This document shows positions 12,259-21,484 of a DNA stretch of 64,000 nt, in pieces. The position numbers and the translations under genes are program-made. The stretch spans positions 6,082,501 through 6,146,500 of the forward strand of contig NZ_CP159258.1 of assembly GCF_040438925.1 (NCBI RefSeq). Direction: 5' to 3'. Under the pieces are notes generated by a model that searched no databases, had not been told where the DNA came from, and was given only the letters and a program-made list of their open reading frames with translations. The DNA is from Pseudomonas sp. MYb327 (GTDB taxonomy: Bacteria; Pseudomonadota; Gammaproteobacteria; Pseudomonadales; Pseudomonadaceae). Within the stretch, counting starts at the first letter, position 1. The number at the start of each line of letters is the position of its first letter.

Positions 12259-13041
12259 TTGCTTATCGAGTCCCGTCGCCGCGCCTATTTGACCGCCATG
12301 CAGGTGGTCAACTGGCTGCCGCGCACCGAATTACCTTTTGCTGCGCCGTCGCGGCCCGAATTGCTGGAGCCGCTTGAGCCGTTGGTCGTCGCGCCGGTAA
12401 CGCCTGCACCTGCGGCTCAAGCGCCTGTTGAACCGGCGGTCAAACCGGCCGAACGAGTGAAAGTCGAGGTGCCGCGGCCATCATTGGCGAGCACGCGCAC
12501 CGGGGCCAAACCGGTGGAAGAGCTCGAAGAGGCGCCAGTTGCCAAGCCTGCACCTGTGCCGCCCCCGCGTTTCGCCCTGCAATTGCTGCGCGCGGGTCGT
12601 TGCCTGCTGCTAGTGGAGTTACCCACAGGCGGAGCGTTCCAGACCCGCGATCCCGCGTATTTGCTGCTCAAGGACATGCTGCGTGCCGCCGGTCTGCCGG
12701 ACAGTCCGCAGATCGTCGGCGAGCCGGTGCGCTGGCCGCTGCTGGTACGGGGCACCATGGACCAGGGGCCGGACGCCGCTCGCGATTTCGTACAAGGTTT
12801 TCTCTCGGCCAGGCTGGAAGACGCACCGTGCGTCTGTTTGTGGCTGATCGGCCTGCCTGCGGTGCGTTTTGGCGGGGAAGGGGACGCCGAATCCTTCAAC
12901 CGTGAACTCCAGGTCGAAGGCCTGGGGTCGGTCTGGGCCTTGCCGGGCCTGGAATTATTAATGGAAGAGCCACAGCGTAAGGCTGATGTCTGGCAAGCCA
13001 TGCGTCGGCTGATGGCGCGCTGGAAAGAATCGAATGAGTGA
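12259..13041 (+). CDS. holD: DNA polymerase III psi subunit, pseudomonad 'cryptic' HolD
   Basis: A 260-residue protein. Its N-terminal segment (about residues 1-35) resembles HolD, followed by a Pro/Ala/Val/Glu-rich linker (about 35-100) and a globular C-terminal domain. HolD (psi) links the clamp-loader complex to chi and single-strand binding protein. The E. coli psi is much shorter, and the Pseudomonas version was described as a cryptic psi because sequence identity is so low. The strongest support here is position: the stop overlaps rimI by 8 bp, the same holD-rimI order as in E. coli. The start codon is TTG/CTG-ambiguous upstream; ATG at 12259 is taken. Confidence 0.72.
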   Translation: MLIESRRRAYLTAMQVVNWLPRTELPFAAPSRPELLEPLEPLVVAPVTPAPAAQAPVEPAVKPAERVKVEVPRPSLASTRTGAKPVEELEEAPVAKPAPVPPPRFALQLLRAGRCLLLVELPTGGAFQTRDPAYLLLKDMLRAAGLPDSPQIVGEPVRWPLLVRGTMDQGPDAARDFVQGFLSARLEDAPCVCLWLIGLPAVRFGGEGDAESFNRELQVEGLGSVWALPGLELLMEEPQRKADVWQAMRRLMARWKESNE

Positions 13042-13486
13042 CGCTGTATCGTTCCGCCCGATGACCGAGGCAGACCTGGAAGCTGTACTGAAAATCGAAT
13101 ACGCCGCCTATAGCCACCCATGGACCCGCGGGATTTTTCTCGATGGCCTGGGCAAGTACCAGATCTGGCTGATGTTTGAAGGGCAGCAGCAGGTCGGGCA
13201 TGGCGTGGTGCAGATCATCCTTGATGAGGCGCACCTGCTAAACATCACCGTCAAACCGGAAAACCAGGGGCGTGGGCTGGGCCTGACGTTGCTGGAGCAT
13301 CTGATGTCGATTGCCTACAAGGCCGATGCCCGGGAATGTTTTCTCGAAGTGCGCGACAGCAATACCGCGGCGTTCAAGTTGTATGAGCGGTATGGATTCA
13401 ACGAAATCGGCCGGCGCCGGGATTACTACCCGGCAGTGGGTGGGCGCGAAGATGCGGTGGTCATGGCCTGCACCTTGGTGGATTGA
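13034..13486 (+). CDS. rimI: Ribosomal protein bS18 alanine N-acetyltransferase RimI
   Basis: A 150-residue GNAT acetyltransferase. The acetyl-CoA binding loop QGRGLG is at residues 78-83, and the RimI-type C-terminal motif around AFKLYERYGF follows. It transfers acetyl from acetyl-CoA to the N-terminal alanine of ribosomal protein S18. It overlaps holD by 8 bp and is probably expressed from the same transcript. Confidence 0.93.
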   Translation: MSDAVSFRPMTEADLEAVLKIEYAAYSHPWTRGIFLDGLGKYQIWLMFEGQQQVGHGVVQIILDEAHLLNITVKPENQGRGLGLTLLEHLMSIAYKADARECFLEVRDSNTAAFKLYERYGFNEIGRRRDYYPAVGGREDAVVMACTLVD

Positions 13487-13497
13487 GCGTTGAAATC

Positions 13498-13587
13498 ATC
13501 GCGGGCAAGCCCGCTCCCACAGAGTATTTGTTGTTCACAATAATTGAGAACGACACGAAGCCTTGTGGGAGCGGGCTTGCCCGCGAT
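13498..13587. repeat. REPIN (paired inverted REP sequences)
   Basis: ATCGCGGGCAAGCCCGCTCC and its reverse complement, separated by about 40 bp. This is the common extragenic palindrome of P. fluorescens-type genomes. It fills the gap between convergent rimI and the acidic-protein gene and could also end transcription or stabilise mRNA 3' ends. Confidence 0.9.
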
Positions 13588-13610
13588 GGCGTACTTTCTG
13601 GCAAAGTCGA

Positions 13611-14015
13611 TCAACGCTTCCTGTCGAGAGGCTCTCGCTGCGCCATCTCCGCTTCATCCAGCCCGTTGCCACCGCCAATGTCGTCTTCGTCGACAATGCT
13701 CAAATCCCAATCGGCCTGATCACCTTGGCCGGCTTCGTGGGCGTCCCGGGCGCCATCTTCGCGAATCAGGGTTTCGGGGCTCATGTCATCATCGGTCGAT
13801 TCATGGTCGGCGGTCGAAGCGCCGGTCATCCCGGCTTCGCGTACGCGCTGTCGGGGCATCAGCTGTTCGCGTTCGTTCTCAGGCAGCTCGTCGCCGATCT
13901 TGGCGCTGGGTTCTTCCTCGTCGAAGTCCAGCTCCTGCATCGAGCCCATGCGGTCTTCGTTGTCATCGATGGGCTCTGGTTGCACCGCATCGTAAGGACG
14001 TCGTGAATCATTCAT
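13611..14015 (-). CDS. Conserved hypothetical acidic protein of pseudomonads
   Basis: A 134-residue, strongly acidic, low-complexity protein rich in Asp, Glu and Gln, with no signal peptide, membrane helix or catalytic motif. Similar Pseudomonas proteins carry inherited names such as 'serine kinase/phosphatase' or 'HPr-related', but nothing here shows such activity. It probably stays disordered in the cytoplasm. Monocistronic; function unknown. Confidence 0.75.
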   Translation of the reverse strand: MNDSRRPYDAVQPEPIDDNEDRMGSMQELDFDEEEPSAKIGDELPENEREQLMPRQRVREAGMTGASTADHESTDDDMSPETLIREDGARDAHEAGQGDQADWDLSIVDEDDIGGGNGLDEAEMAQREPLDRKR

Positions 14016-14184
14016 GGCATTTCCTCATACTGTGGGCCTTACTAGGGTGGACCCACTGGGCATGAGAGAATTCCACTGGCATGGAGCGCCGAATAAACGC
14101 ATCAGGCAGGTATCTGCATCACGCGCGTGACCTCGACGGACGGTCGACTGTCAAAGCAGCGCATCATTACCGAGGCTTCATTGC

Positions 14185-14829
14185 ATGAACGAATTACAAG
14201 ATCTGATTGATAACAACGAGCGCTGGGCCGACGCGATCACCAAAGAAGATCCTGACTTCTTCGCCAAGCTGGCTCGTCAGCAGACTCCAGAGTACCTGTG
14301 GATCGGCTGTTCCGACGCCCGTGTACCGGCGAACGAGATTGTTGGCATGTTGCCCGGCGACCTGTTCGTACACCGCAACGTGGCAAACGTGGTGCTGCAC
14401 ACCGACCTTAATTGCCTGTCGGTGATTCAGTACGCGGTGGACGTGCTCAAAGTCAAACACATCCTCGTCACCGGCCACTATGGCTGCGGCGGCGTGCGCG
14501 CCTCGATGCAGGATCGCCAGTTCGGCCTGATCGACGGTTGGCTGCGTTCCATTCGTGATTTGTACTACGAGAAGCGCGAAGAAATTGCCAAGCTGGCCAC
14601 CGAAGAGGAACAAGTTGATCGCCTCTGCGAACTGAACGTGATTCAACAAGTGGCCAACGTCGCCCATACCAGCATTGTGCAAAACGCCTGGCATCGCGGG
14701 CAGAGCCTGTCGATCCACGGTTGCATCTACGGCATCAAGGATGGTCGCTGGAAGAGCTTGAACACCACCATCAGTGGTTTCGAGCAATTGCCGCCGCAAT
14801 ACCGCCTGCGTCCGGTCGAGAAGTCGTAA
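14185..14829 (+). CDS. can: Beta-class carbonic anhydrase
   Basis: A 214-residue beta-carbonic anhydrase catalysing CO2 + H2O to bicarbonate + H+. Zinc ligands and dyad match E. coli Can residue for residue: Cys42, Asp44, Arg46, His98 and Cys101. It supplies bicarbonate for carboxylases at ambient CO2. It stands alone, with a short leader and no obvious partner gene. Confidence 0.95.
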   Translation: MNELQDLIDNNERWADAITKEDPDFFAKLARQQTPEYLWIGCSDARVPANEIVGMLPGDLFVHRNVANVVLHTDLNCLSVIQYAVDVLKVKHILVTGHYGCGGVRASMQDRQFGLIDGWLRSIRDLYYEKREEIAKLATEEEQVDRLCELNVIQQVANVAHTSIVQNAWHRGQSLSIHGCIYGIKDGRWKSLNTTISGFEQLPPQYRLRPVEKS

Positions 14830-14886
14830 GCCTCTGATCTGAGGCTTTGCCGACGCCAGTGTTGCAAAAAACATCTGGGCGTCGGC
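14829..14886 (+). terminator. Tandem hairpins after can (weak terminator candidate)
   Basis: A small stem AGCCTC/GAGGCT followed by TTTG, then a longer GCCGACGCC/GGCGTCGGC stem with an A-rich loop. Neither has a long U-tract, so termination strength is uncertain. Confidence 0.4.
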
Positions 14887-14909
14887 GCCTTCCATTAACT
14901 GACACCGAT

Positions 14910-16088
14910 TTACAGCCCTGGAGCGGGAAGCGTAGTCGTGGGCGCGGGTGCCTTGAGTTGTTTGAGCTGGACCTGGACCGTTGCCGAGGCGCATTTGCCT
15001 GCGGCTTGTGGCGGTGTCAGGTTGCGGATCGAGGTGTAGAACAGCGCACAGGTTTTATCTTTCTGCGCCACTTGCCAGGTTTGCGTGCAACTTCTCAGCT
15101 CAATATCGGCATTGCTCTCCGTTTCGCGGCCCATGGCGGCTTGCCAGCACGCGGCGCTCAGGTCCTGTGCCATGACTTTCAGCCCCGCTGCATCGGCTTT
15201 GGCCTTGGCTTCCGCGCTAGTGCCGCTGTAGTTGGCCGGGTCGGCGGCGTACCAAATGTAGCTCGGGTGGTTGGCGCCCAATACGGGGACTTTCAGGCCG
15301 TCGGTCGGGCTGATACTCACCAGTCCCAATACATTCACCGTCGGGCCGTACTGCTGCTTGACCCAGTCACGCACCGGTGTACCAAACGCGACCATCGGCA
15401 ATGCCTCGCCGCTGGTTTTGCGGGTGACATTCTTGACCATGGTGGTCTGGTAGTCGGTGAAGTAACCGTAGACACCTTCCAGGTCCTTTCCGGCGTTGGC
15501 CGGCGCGGCGATTGGCGCGATGTCGATGATGGTCTGGTAGTTCGGTGTCTGTTCGGCAGGAACGCCATTGACCGTCAGCAGCGAAGCCCAGCGATCCGTC
15601 GTGGCAGACTTCAGGTAATCCTGGGCCTGGATCAACGAATTGTCCGGCGGGAAGTGCAGCAGTTCGACGCTTTTGCGGTTCTCCAGTGCCATGCCCAGCG
15701 GCAGGAAAAAATGCCAGTTATACGCCCACTTGCCATCGGCATTCAGTTTGCTGGCGCCGCTGTAGGCCATATCACCGGCATCGAGCAACGCTTCCAGCGG
15801 TTTCTCATAGCCGTTGGGTACACCGCTGATTACGGCGAAAAGCTGATCGTTGTCGGTTTTGACCAGAGCCTTCGCTGCGCCATAGCCATCGCGCTGCAGG
15901 CTTTGGGTCAGGTAATGCTCCACAGTCTGCTCCAGCGTCCAGTTGCGAAAGCAGATCACGTTGCAGTTGTTGGGATACGCAAACAGACGGGTGACGCGTT
16001 CGGTGTTGCCCAGCTTCACGTAGAGATCGGCGTGGGCAGCGGCACTCAGGGTGAGGGCCGCGAGGGTGAGTCCTGCGAGTTTCAGCAT
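14910..16088 (-). CDS. Secreted hypothetical protein
   Basis: A 392-residue protein with a clear Sec signal peptide (hydrophobic run to about residue 18, cleavage likely after AHA). No family was recognised. Visible features: scattered cysteines that could pair in the periplasm (CNVIC near residue 43, others in the C-terminal third) and a Pro/Thr-rich tail. It lies convergent to can and is flanked upstream by a REP palindrome; no operon partners. Confidence 0.8.
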   Translation of the reverse strand: MLKLAGLTLAALTLSAAAHADLYVKLGNTERVTRLFAYPNNCNVICFRNWTLEQTVEHYLTQSLQRDGYGAAKALVKTDNDQLFAVISGVPNGYEKPLEALLDAGDMAYSGASKLNADGKWAYNWHFFLPLGMALENRKSVELLHFPPDNSLIQAQDYLKSATTDRWASLLTVNGVPAEQTPNYQTIIDIAPIAAPANAGKDLEGVYGYFTDYQTTMVKNVTRKTSGEALPMVAFGTPVRDWVKQQYGPTVNVLGLVSISPTDGLKVPVLGANHPSYIWYAADPANYSGTSAEAKAKADAAGLKVMAQDLSAACWQAAMGRETESNADIELRSCTQTWQVAQKDKTCALFYTSIRNLTPPQAAGKCASATVQVQLKQLKAPAPTTTLPAPGL

Positions 16089-16201
16089 GCTCAGATCCTT
16101 TTCAGCGTGGCTTCCCGGTAGTTGGGGCTACTACATACTTAGACTGCTGGTGGCTACTGGTCTAGAGCGAAACGCGAAAAGTTGACTGGCAATTTTCAAA
16201 G

Positions 16202-16287
16202 TGGAAGCGAGCCTGCTCGCGATAGCAGTCTGTCAGACAACGCAGATGTCGAATCCAGATCCGACATCGCGAGCGGGCTCGTTCCCA
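16202..16287. repeat. REPIN-type inverted repeat
   Basis: GCGAGCCTGCTCGCGATAGC faces CATCGCGAGCGGGCTCGTTC across about 45 bp. It is a diverged member of the same extragenic palindrome family seen elsewhere in the window, placed downstream of the atoE-like gene. Confidence 0.8.
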
Positions 16288-16300
16288 GAGGTGGGCCGGA

Positions 16301-17719
16301 TTACGGCATCACCGGTGGTGTATACGCCAGCGTCGTCCCCAATGCCCACAGTAAAAACAACACGATCGGCGTGTGTACCAGCAACTGCACGAACGAGAAT
16401 CCGATCAAGTCCCGCGCCTTCAACCCCAATACGCCCAATAGCGGCAGCATGTAGAACGGGTTGATCAGGTTCGGCAGGGCTTCGGCGGCGTTGTAGATCT
16501 GCACGGCCCAGCCCAGGTGGTAATTCAGATCATTGGCCACTTGCATCACGTACGGTGCTTCGATGATCCACTTGCCACCGCCGGACGGGATGAAGAAGCC
16601 CAGGATCGCCGAGTACACGCCCATCAGGAGAGCATAGGTGTCGTGGGACGCGATGCTGACGAAAAAGGTCGAGATGTGATGGGCCAGGGTCTGCGCATCA
16701 GCACCTTTGACCGTGGTCATCAATGCAGCGATCGAGCCGTAAAGAGGGAACTGGATCAGTACGCCAGTGGTGGTTGGCACCGCACGGGCCACGGCGTCGA
16801 GGAAGCTGCGCGGGCGCCAGTGCAGCAGGGCGCCGAGCATGATGAACAGGAAGTTGTAGGTGTTGAGCCCGGAAATCGCGCTGATTGCCGGTTTGGTCGA
16901 GAACTCATGGAACAGCCATCCGGCGGCCAGCAACACCAGCAGAATGGTCAGCAACGGGCTGTGTTCCAGCCATTCGCCGGGGCGGGTGCGTGGTTGCAGG
17001 GGCGGCAGGTTGAAACTCGGGTCAACGCCGCAGGCCTTGGCATCACGTGCTGAATTCGGGCCGGGAGCGGTGGCATAGGCAATGATGATCGAGATCACGA
17101 CCAGCGCCAGCAGCATCACGCCGGACTGCCAGAGAAAGATTGTCTGGGTGAAAGGAATCACCCCGGTGATGGACAGAATCGATGGTGGCAGGCTGGCCGG
17201 GTTGGCCTGCAATTGGGCCGCCGAGGAAGACAAGCCCAAGGCCCACACCGCACCGAGACCCAGATACGCTGCGGCACCGGCGGCGCGGTAGTCCATCTTC
17301 AGATCGGTGCGGCGGGCGAGGGCGCGCACCAGCAAACCGCCGAATACCAGCGACAAGCCCCAGTTCAACAGCGACGCAACCATGGAAATCAACGCCACCC
17401 AAGCCACGGCGGAGCGGCCGTTTTTCGGCAGCTTCGCCAGGCGGTCAATCAGCTTCACCGCAGGTGGCGAGCTGGCGACGACGTAACCGCCGATCACCAC
17501 GAAAGCCATCTGCATGGTGAAGGGGATCAGGCTCCAGAAACCATCACCAAACGCCATGGCGGCATCCGTGGGTTTCGCGCCCATGGCCATGGTGGCCAAA
17601 GCGACAATGATCACCGCCAACGCGGCAAACACCCAGGAGTCGGGGAACCAGCGTTCGGCAAAACTTGAGCAGCGCAGGGCAAAGCGGGCGGAGCGGCTAT
17701 CTTCGATATCAGCGGCCAC
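16301..17719 (-). CDS. atoE: Short-chain fatty acid transporter, AtoE family
   Basis: A 472-residue polytopic membrane protein of the AtoE/YhiM-type short-chain fatty acid permease family, with roughly 11-12 hydrophobic segments and family motifs such as FFIPSGGGKW in the last third. Likely substrates are butyrate or acetoacetate. An open frame continues far upstream (to 18382), but that part is antisense to the MFS gene. The GTG at 17719 with GAGGT about 8 nt before it is the believable start. No ketoacid-CoA transferase genes adjoin it, so the pathway link is by homology only. Confidence 0.85.
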   Translation of the reverse strand: MAADIEDSRSARFALRCSSFAERWFPDSWVFAALAVIIVALATMAMGAKPTDAAMAFGDGFWSLIPFTMQMAFVVIGGYVVASSPPAVKLIDRLAKLPKNGRSAVAWVALISMVASLLNWGLSLVFGGLLVRALARRTDLKMDYRAAGAAAYLGLGAVWALGLSSSAAQLQANPASLPPSILSITGVIPFTQTIFLWQSGVMLLALVVISIIIAYATAPGPNSARDAKACGVDPSFNLPPLQPRTRPGEWLEHSPLLTILLVLLAAGWLFHEFSTKPAISAISGLNTYNFLFIMLGALLHWRPRSFLDAVARAVPTTTGVLIQFPLYGSIAALMTTVKGADAQTLAHHISTFFVSIASHDTYALLMGVYSAILGFFIPSGGGKWIIEAPYVMQVANDLNYHLGWAVQIYNAAEALPNLINPFYMLPLLGVLGLKARDLIGFSFVQLLVHTPIVLFLLWALGTTLAYTPPVMP

Positions 17720-17920
17720 GGGAGTACCTCGAATTTTTATGTTTGTTGTGGTCTTCGGGACGTTGGCGGCCCCTCTGGACAGGCCCTTACAGTAAATCAA
17801 GACGCGGTTGTTTGCGGGCCTGTTTTTGCGGCTATGGGACTTTGGTCTAACGGGTTGTCCGTCGACGCGTTTGCGTAGACCATGGGCGCCTTGGTTTTTG
17901 CCTGTGCCAGAGTTCTGTTC

Positions 17921-19240
17921 ATGACTGCCAACACTGATTCGCGCCCGACGCCGTTCAACCGCTCGGACTACAAGACCCTTGGCCTCGCGGCCCTCGGCGG
18001 GGCGCTGGAAATCTACGATTTCATCATTTTCGTTTTTTTCGCCCTGACCTTGAGCCAGCTGTTCTTCCCGCCGGAAATGCCCGAGTGGCTGCGATTGCTG
18101 CAAAGCTTCGGCATCTTCGTCACCGGTTATCTGGCGCGGCCGCTGGGCGGGATCCTGATGGCGCATTTCGCCGACCGGTTGGGCCGCAAGCGAGTGTTCA
18201 GCCTGAGCATCCTGATGATGGCGTTGCCGTGTCTGCTGATCGGAATCATGCCGACCTACGCGCAGATCGGCTACTTCGCACCGCTGCTGCTGTTGCTGCT
18301 TCGCGTGCTTCAGGGCGCTGCGGTGGGCGGTGAAGTGCCTAGCGCCTGGGTATTCGTTGCCGAGCATGCACCGGCCGGCCATCGCGGTTATGCCTTGGGT
18401 TTTTTGCAGGCGGGCCTGACCTTTGGCTACTTGCTTGGCGCTCTGACGGCAACGTTCCTGGCGCAGGCGTTCACCCCGGCAGAAATCCTCGATTACGCCT
18501 GGCGCTATCCGTTTCTATTGGGTGGCGTGTTCGGTGTAATCGGCGTCTGGTTGCGCCGCTGGCTCAGCGAAACCCCGGTGTTCATGGCCATGCAGGCCAA
18601 GCGAGATGCGGCCGTCGAGCTGCCGCTGCGCACGGTCTTGCGCGAGCATCGCCTGGCCATATTGCCGGCCATGATTCTCACCTGCGTGCTGACCTCGGCG
18701 GTGGTGGTGTTCGTGGTCATCACCCCGACCATGATGCAGAAAACCTTCGGCATGACCGCCAGCCACACCTTCGGGCTGAGCGCATTGGGCATCGTTTTCC
18801 TGAACATTGGTTGCGTACTCGCCGGGTTGCTGGTCGACCGCATCGGTGCCTGGCGCACGGTTATGTTGTATAGCCTGTTGCTACCGCTGGGCATCGGCGT
18901 TCTCTACACCTGCCTGATCAGCGGCGGCGACTGGGTGGGTCTGGCCTACGCGGTTGCCGGCCTCTGTTGCGGGGTGGTGGGCGCAGTGCCGTCGGTGATG
19001 GTTAGCCTGTTCCCGGCACGGATTCGTGTCTCGGGGATTTCGTTCACCTACAACATTGCCTACGCCGCGTGGGCGAGTATCACACCGCTGGTGTTGATCG
19101 GTCTGATGCCGTGGAGCCCGTGGATCTGCGTGATTTTCTCTGCGGTGATGGGTGCGGTGGGGGTGAGCAGTGCAGCGTACTTCTCTGCTCGGATGCCGAG
19201 GATCACCGGTAGTTCGGCCACGTGCACCGTAAAAGCATGA
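17921..19240 (+). CDS. MFS transporter, metabolite:H+ symporter (MHS) type
   Basis: A 439-residue major facilitator with 12 predicted helices. The GRKRVFSLSI loop between helices 2 and 3 and the RVLQGAAVGGE motif at helix 4 are typical of the MHS branch (organic acid, proline/betaine or aromatic acid symporters). The start MTANTDS at 17921 is preferred to an upstream ATG at 17882; neither has a strong ribosome site. It is divergent from the atoE-like gene, and the roughly 200-bp gap should hold both promoters. Substrate not assignable. Confidence 0.85.
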   Translation: MTANTDSRPTPFNRSDYKTLGLAALGGALEIYDFIIFVFFALTLSQLFFPPEMPEWLRLLQSFGIFVTGYLARPLGGILMAHFADRLGRKRVFSLSILMMALPCLLIGIMPTYAQIGYFAPLLLLLLRVLQGAAVGGEVPSAWVFVAEHAPAGHRGYALGFLQAGLTFGYLLGALTATFLAQAFTPAEILDYAWRYPFLLGGVFGVIGVWLRRWLSETPVFMAMQAKRDAAVELPLRTVLREHRLAILPAMILTCVLTSAVVVFVVITPTMMQKTFGMTASHTFGLSALGIVFLNIGCVLAGLLVDRIGAWRTVMLYSLLLPLGIGVLYTCLISGGDWVGLAYAVAGLCCGVVGAVPSVMVSLFPARIRVSGISFTYNIAYAAWASITPLVLIGLMPWSPWICVIFSAVMGAVGVSSAAYFSARMPRITGSSATCTVKA

Positions 19241-19378
19241 GGCGTACGCGTTCCCCTACACGTTTTGCGTGCTGTAAGTATTTTTGTAGGACAAAGCTGA
19301 AACGCTCTTCAGAAAACACCCGCAAGGCCGATGGTTAGGCTGCATATCGCTTTCTACCCTGTCCATCGGTGCGTCCCC

Positions 19379-20695
19379 ATGTTCAATAAACGCTTGAAGC
19401 AGGAGCTGTCGGCTCTTCGCGAAGAACTTTCCAGCCTTCAGCAAGTGAAGGAAAGTCTGGAAAGCGAGATGCTCGTGCTGACCCTCGATAAAGATGGGCA
19501 GGTGCAATCGGTCAATCAGAACTTCCTTGGCGAGATGCACTACAAGAGCAGTGATCTGGTTGGCCGACACATCAACGATATCGTTCCGGAACATGTCAAA
19601 ACCGACGAATTCCAACGACGCTTCAATAACGCGCTGACCCGTGGCGAGCATTTTGCGGGTGCTGTTCGCCTGCTGCGCGGCAATGGTCAGGAGGCGTGGT
19701 TGCGTTCGATCGTGCAACCGGTGCGGTGCGCAAACGGGCGGATCAAGCATTTCTCGATATACTCCAGCGACCTGACCCGTACCATCGAGGCCTCCCGCGA
19801 ACATGAAAACCTCATCGGTGCGCTGGTGCGTTCGACGGCGGTGATCGAGTTCGACCTCAATGGCAACGTGCTGGCCGCCAACGACCGCTTTCTCAGCGGC
19901 ATGGGCTACAGCCTGGCGCAGATCAAAGGCAAACATCACCGCACCTTTTGCCTGCCGGAAGAGCAGAGCAGCGCCGATTACCAGAACTTCTGGCGCCGCC
20001 TGAACGCAGGCGAATACGTCGCCGGACGTTTCAAGCGCATCGACAGCCATGGTCGTACGGTGTGGTTGGAGGCGTCCTACAACCCAGTGACCGATGCCAA
20101 CAACAATCTCTACAAAGTGGTGAAGTTCGCCACGGTGATTACTGATCAGGTCAATCAGGAGCAAGCCGTCGCCGAAGCGGCCAATATTGCCTACAGCACC
20201 TCTCAGCAAACCGATCAAAGCGCCCAACGTGGCAACGCGGTGGTGACGCAAGCGGTAGATGTGATGCGTGACTTGGCCAAACACATGCAAACCGCTGGCG
20301 ATGGCATCGAAGCCCTTAATGAGCAGTCGCTGGTGATCGGCACCATCGTCAAGACCATCAGCGGCATTGCCGAACAAACCAACCTGCTAGCGCTCAACGC
20401 GGCCATCGAAGCGGCTCGCGCCGGTGAGCAGGGCCGAGGTTTTGCCGTGGTGGCGGACGAGGTACGGCAACTCGCTTCGCGTACCAGTCAGGCCACTGAT
20501 GAAATTGTCCTCGTGGTGCGTCAGAACCAGGACATGGCCCGCAACGCCGTGGCCCTGATGACTGATGGCAAGCTCCAGGCGGAACAAGGCTTGGCATTGG
20601 CGGCGGAAGCGGGCACGGTGATTATCGAGATCCAGGACGGCGCGCAGAAAGTGGTAAATGCAGTGGGTCAGTTTGCCAATCAGTTAGCGACTTGA
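19379..20695 (+). CDS. Soluble PAS-PAS methyl-accepting receptor, BdlA-like
   Basis: A 438-residue chemoreceptor without membrane helices. An N-terminal coiled coil (about 1-35) is followed by two PAS domains (about 40-150 and 160-275) and a short MCP signalling domain with the conserved hairpin tip [20 protein letters not shown]. The layout matches P. aeruginosa BdlA, a cytoplasmic protein needed for biofilm dispersal, and Aer-2-like soluble receptors. The signalling domain is short, ending soon after the tip region. Ligand unknown; PAS domains may bind haem or flavin. Start at 19379 ([10 protein letters not shown]) is taken over an upstream ATG at 19331. Confidence 0.88.
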   Translation: MFNKRLKQELSALREELSSLQQVKESLESEMLVLTLDKDGQVQSVNQNFLGEMHYKSSDLVGRHINDIVPEHVKTDEFQRRFNNALTRGEHFAGAVRLLRGNGQEAWLRSIVQPVRCANGRIKHFSIYSSDLTRTIEASREHENLIGALVRSTAVIEFDLNGNVLAANDRFLSGMGYSLAQIKGKHHRTFCLPEEQSSADYQNFWRRLNAGEYVAGRFKRIDSHGRTVWLEASYNPVTDANNNLYKVVKFATVITDQVNQEQAVAEAANIAYSTSQQTDQSAQRGNAVVTQAVDVMRDLAKHMQTAGDGIEALNEQSLVIGTIVKTISGIAEQTNLLALNAAIEAARAGEQGRGFAVVADEVRQLASRTSQATDEIVLVVRQNQDMARNAVALMTDGKLQAEQGLALAAEAGTVIIEIQDGAQKVVNAVGQFANQLAT

Positions 20696-20710
20696 TGCAC
20701 TGACCTCTAG

Positions 20711-20786
20711 AAGATCGCAGCCTTCGGCAGCTCCTACACAGGATTGGCGTACATCCTGTAGGAGCTGCCGCAGGCTGCGATCTTTT
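20711..20786. repeat. Extragenic palindrome of the GATCGCAGCC...GGCTGCGATC class
   Basis: AGATCGCAGCCTTCGGCAGC and its complement surround a 30-bp centre and end in TTTT, so it may double as a terminator for the BdlA-like gene. This is a different sequence class from the GGCTTGC palindromes elsewhere in the window. Confidence 0.85.
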
Positions 20787-20837
20787 CAGATCTGGATATC
20801 GCTACAATCGGCTCTTTTCCCCAAGGAGCAGACTTCC

Positions 20838-21437
20838 ATGAGCGCCTCCCATCGCCGTCCGGTCCCTTTGCCCAAGGCTTATCGTCTGCTCAATCACGGG
20901 CCGACCGTGTTGGTCAGCGCCGCCCATGACGGTCAGCGCAACATCATGGCTGCCGCCTGGGCCATGCCGCTGGATTTCGAACCGCCAAAAATCGCCGTCG
21001 TACTCGACAAGTCCACCTGGACCCGGCAGTTGCTCGAAGCCTCAGGCACCTTCGTGCTGAACGTTCCTTGCGCCGCCCAGGCCGATATCGTCCAGACGGT
21101 GGGCTCGACGTCAGGCCTGGAACTGAACCGTGACCAGGGGCTGGATAAATTCCAGGTCTATGGCTTGCCGACCTTCAGTGCCGAGTTGGTCGAAGCGCCG
21201 ATGCTCGACGGCTGCGTCGCCTGGCTTGAGTGCCGACTGTTGCCAGAACCCGATAATCATCAGCAATACGACCTGTTCCTGGCCGAAGTGATTGCCGCGC
21301 AAGCAGACGAGCGCGTGTTCAGTGACGGGCGCTGGCACTTCGAAGGGCAGGACGCGTTGCGCACTTTGCATCACGTGGCAGGCGGGCACTTTTTGACCAT
21401 CGGCGAGCCGGTGGACGGCAAGACCTTGCAGCCGTAA
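20838..21437 (+). CDS. Flavin reductase-like (DIM6/NTAB) FMN-binding protein
   Basis: A 199-residue protein of the flavin reductase-like split-barrel family that binds FMN and commonly reduces flavins with NAD(P)H or serves as a small oxidoreductase component. The family features are the N-terminal barrel (PTVLVSAAHDGQRN, MAAAW) and the FVLNVP strand. An AAGGAGC ribosome site lies 9 nt upstream, and a TACAAT -10 candidate near 20802. No oxygenase partner lies nearby, so its physiological acceptor is unknown. Confidence 0.85.
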   Translation: MSASHRRPVPLPKAYRLLNHGPTVLVSAAHDGQRNIMAAAWAMPLDFEPPKIAVVLDKSTWTRQLLEASGTFVLNVPCAAQADIVQTVGSTSGLELNRDQGLDKFQVYGLPTFSAELVEAPMLDGCVAWLECRLLPEPDNHQQYDLFLAEVIAAQADERVFSDGRWHFEGQDALRTLHHVAGGHFLTIGEPVDGKTLQP

Positions 21438-21484
21438 GGTGGCCGCTATCCGAAGCGTAAGCACATTCATTACGAGGCCAGGCA

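Noticed and set aside
14847..16121. 424-codon plus-strand frame opposite the secreted protein
   Set aside because: The minus-strand product has a proper signal peptide; the plus-strand one is Arg/Gly/Val-rich without ribosome site.
17720..18382. Open reading frame extending 221 codons upstream of the atoE-like start
   Set aside because: It is antisense to the MFS gene, rich in His/Gln/Arg, and a GTG with a good ribosome site begins the real protein at 17719.
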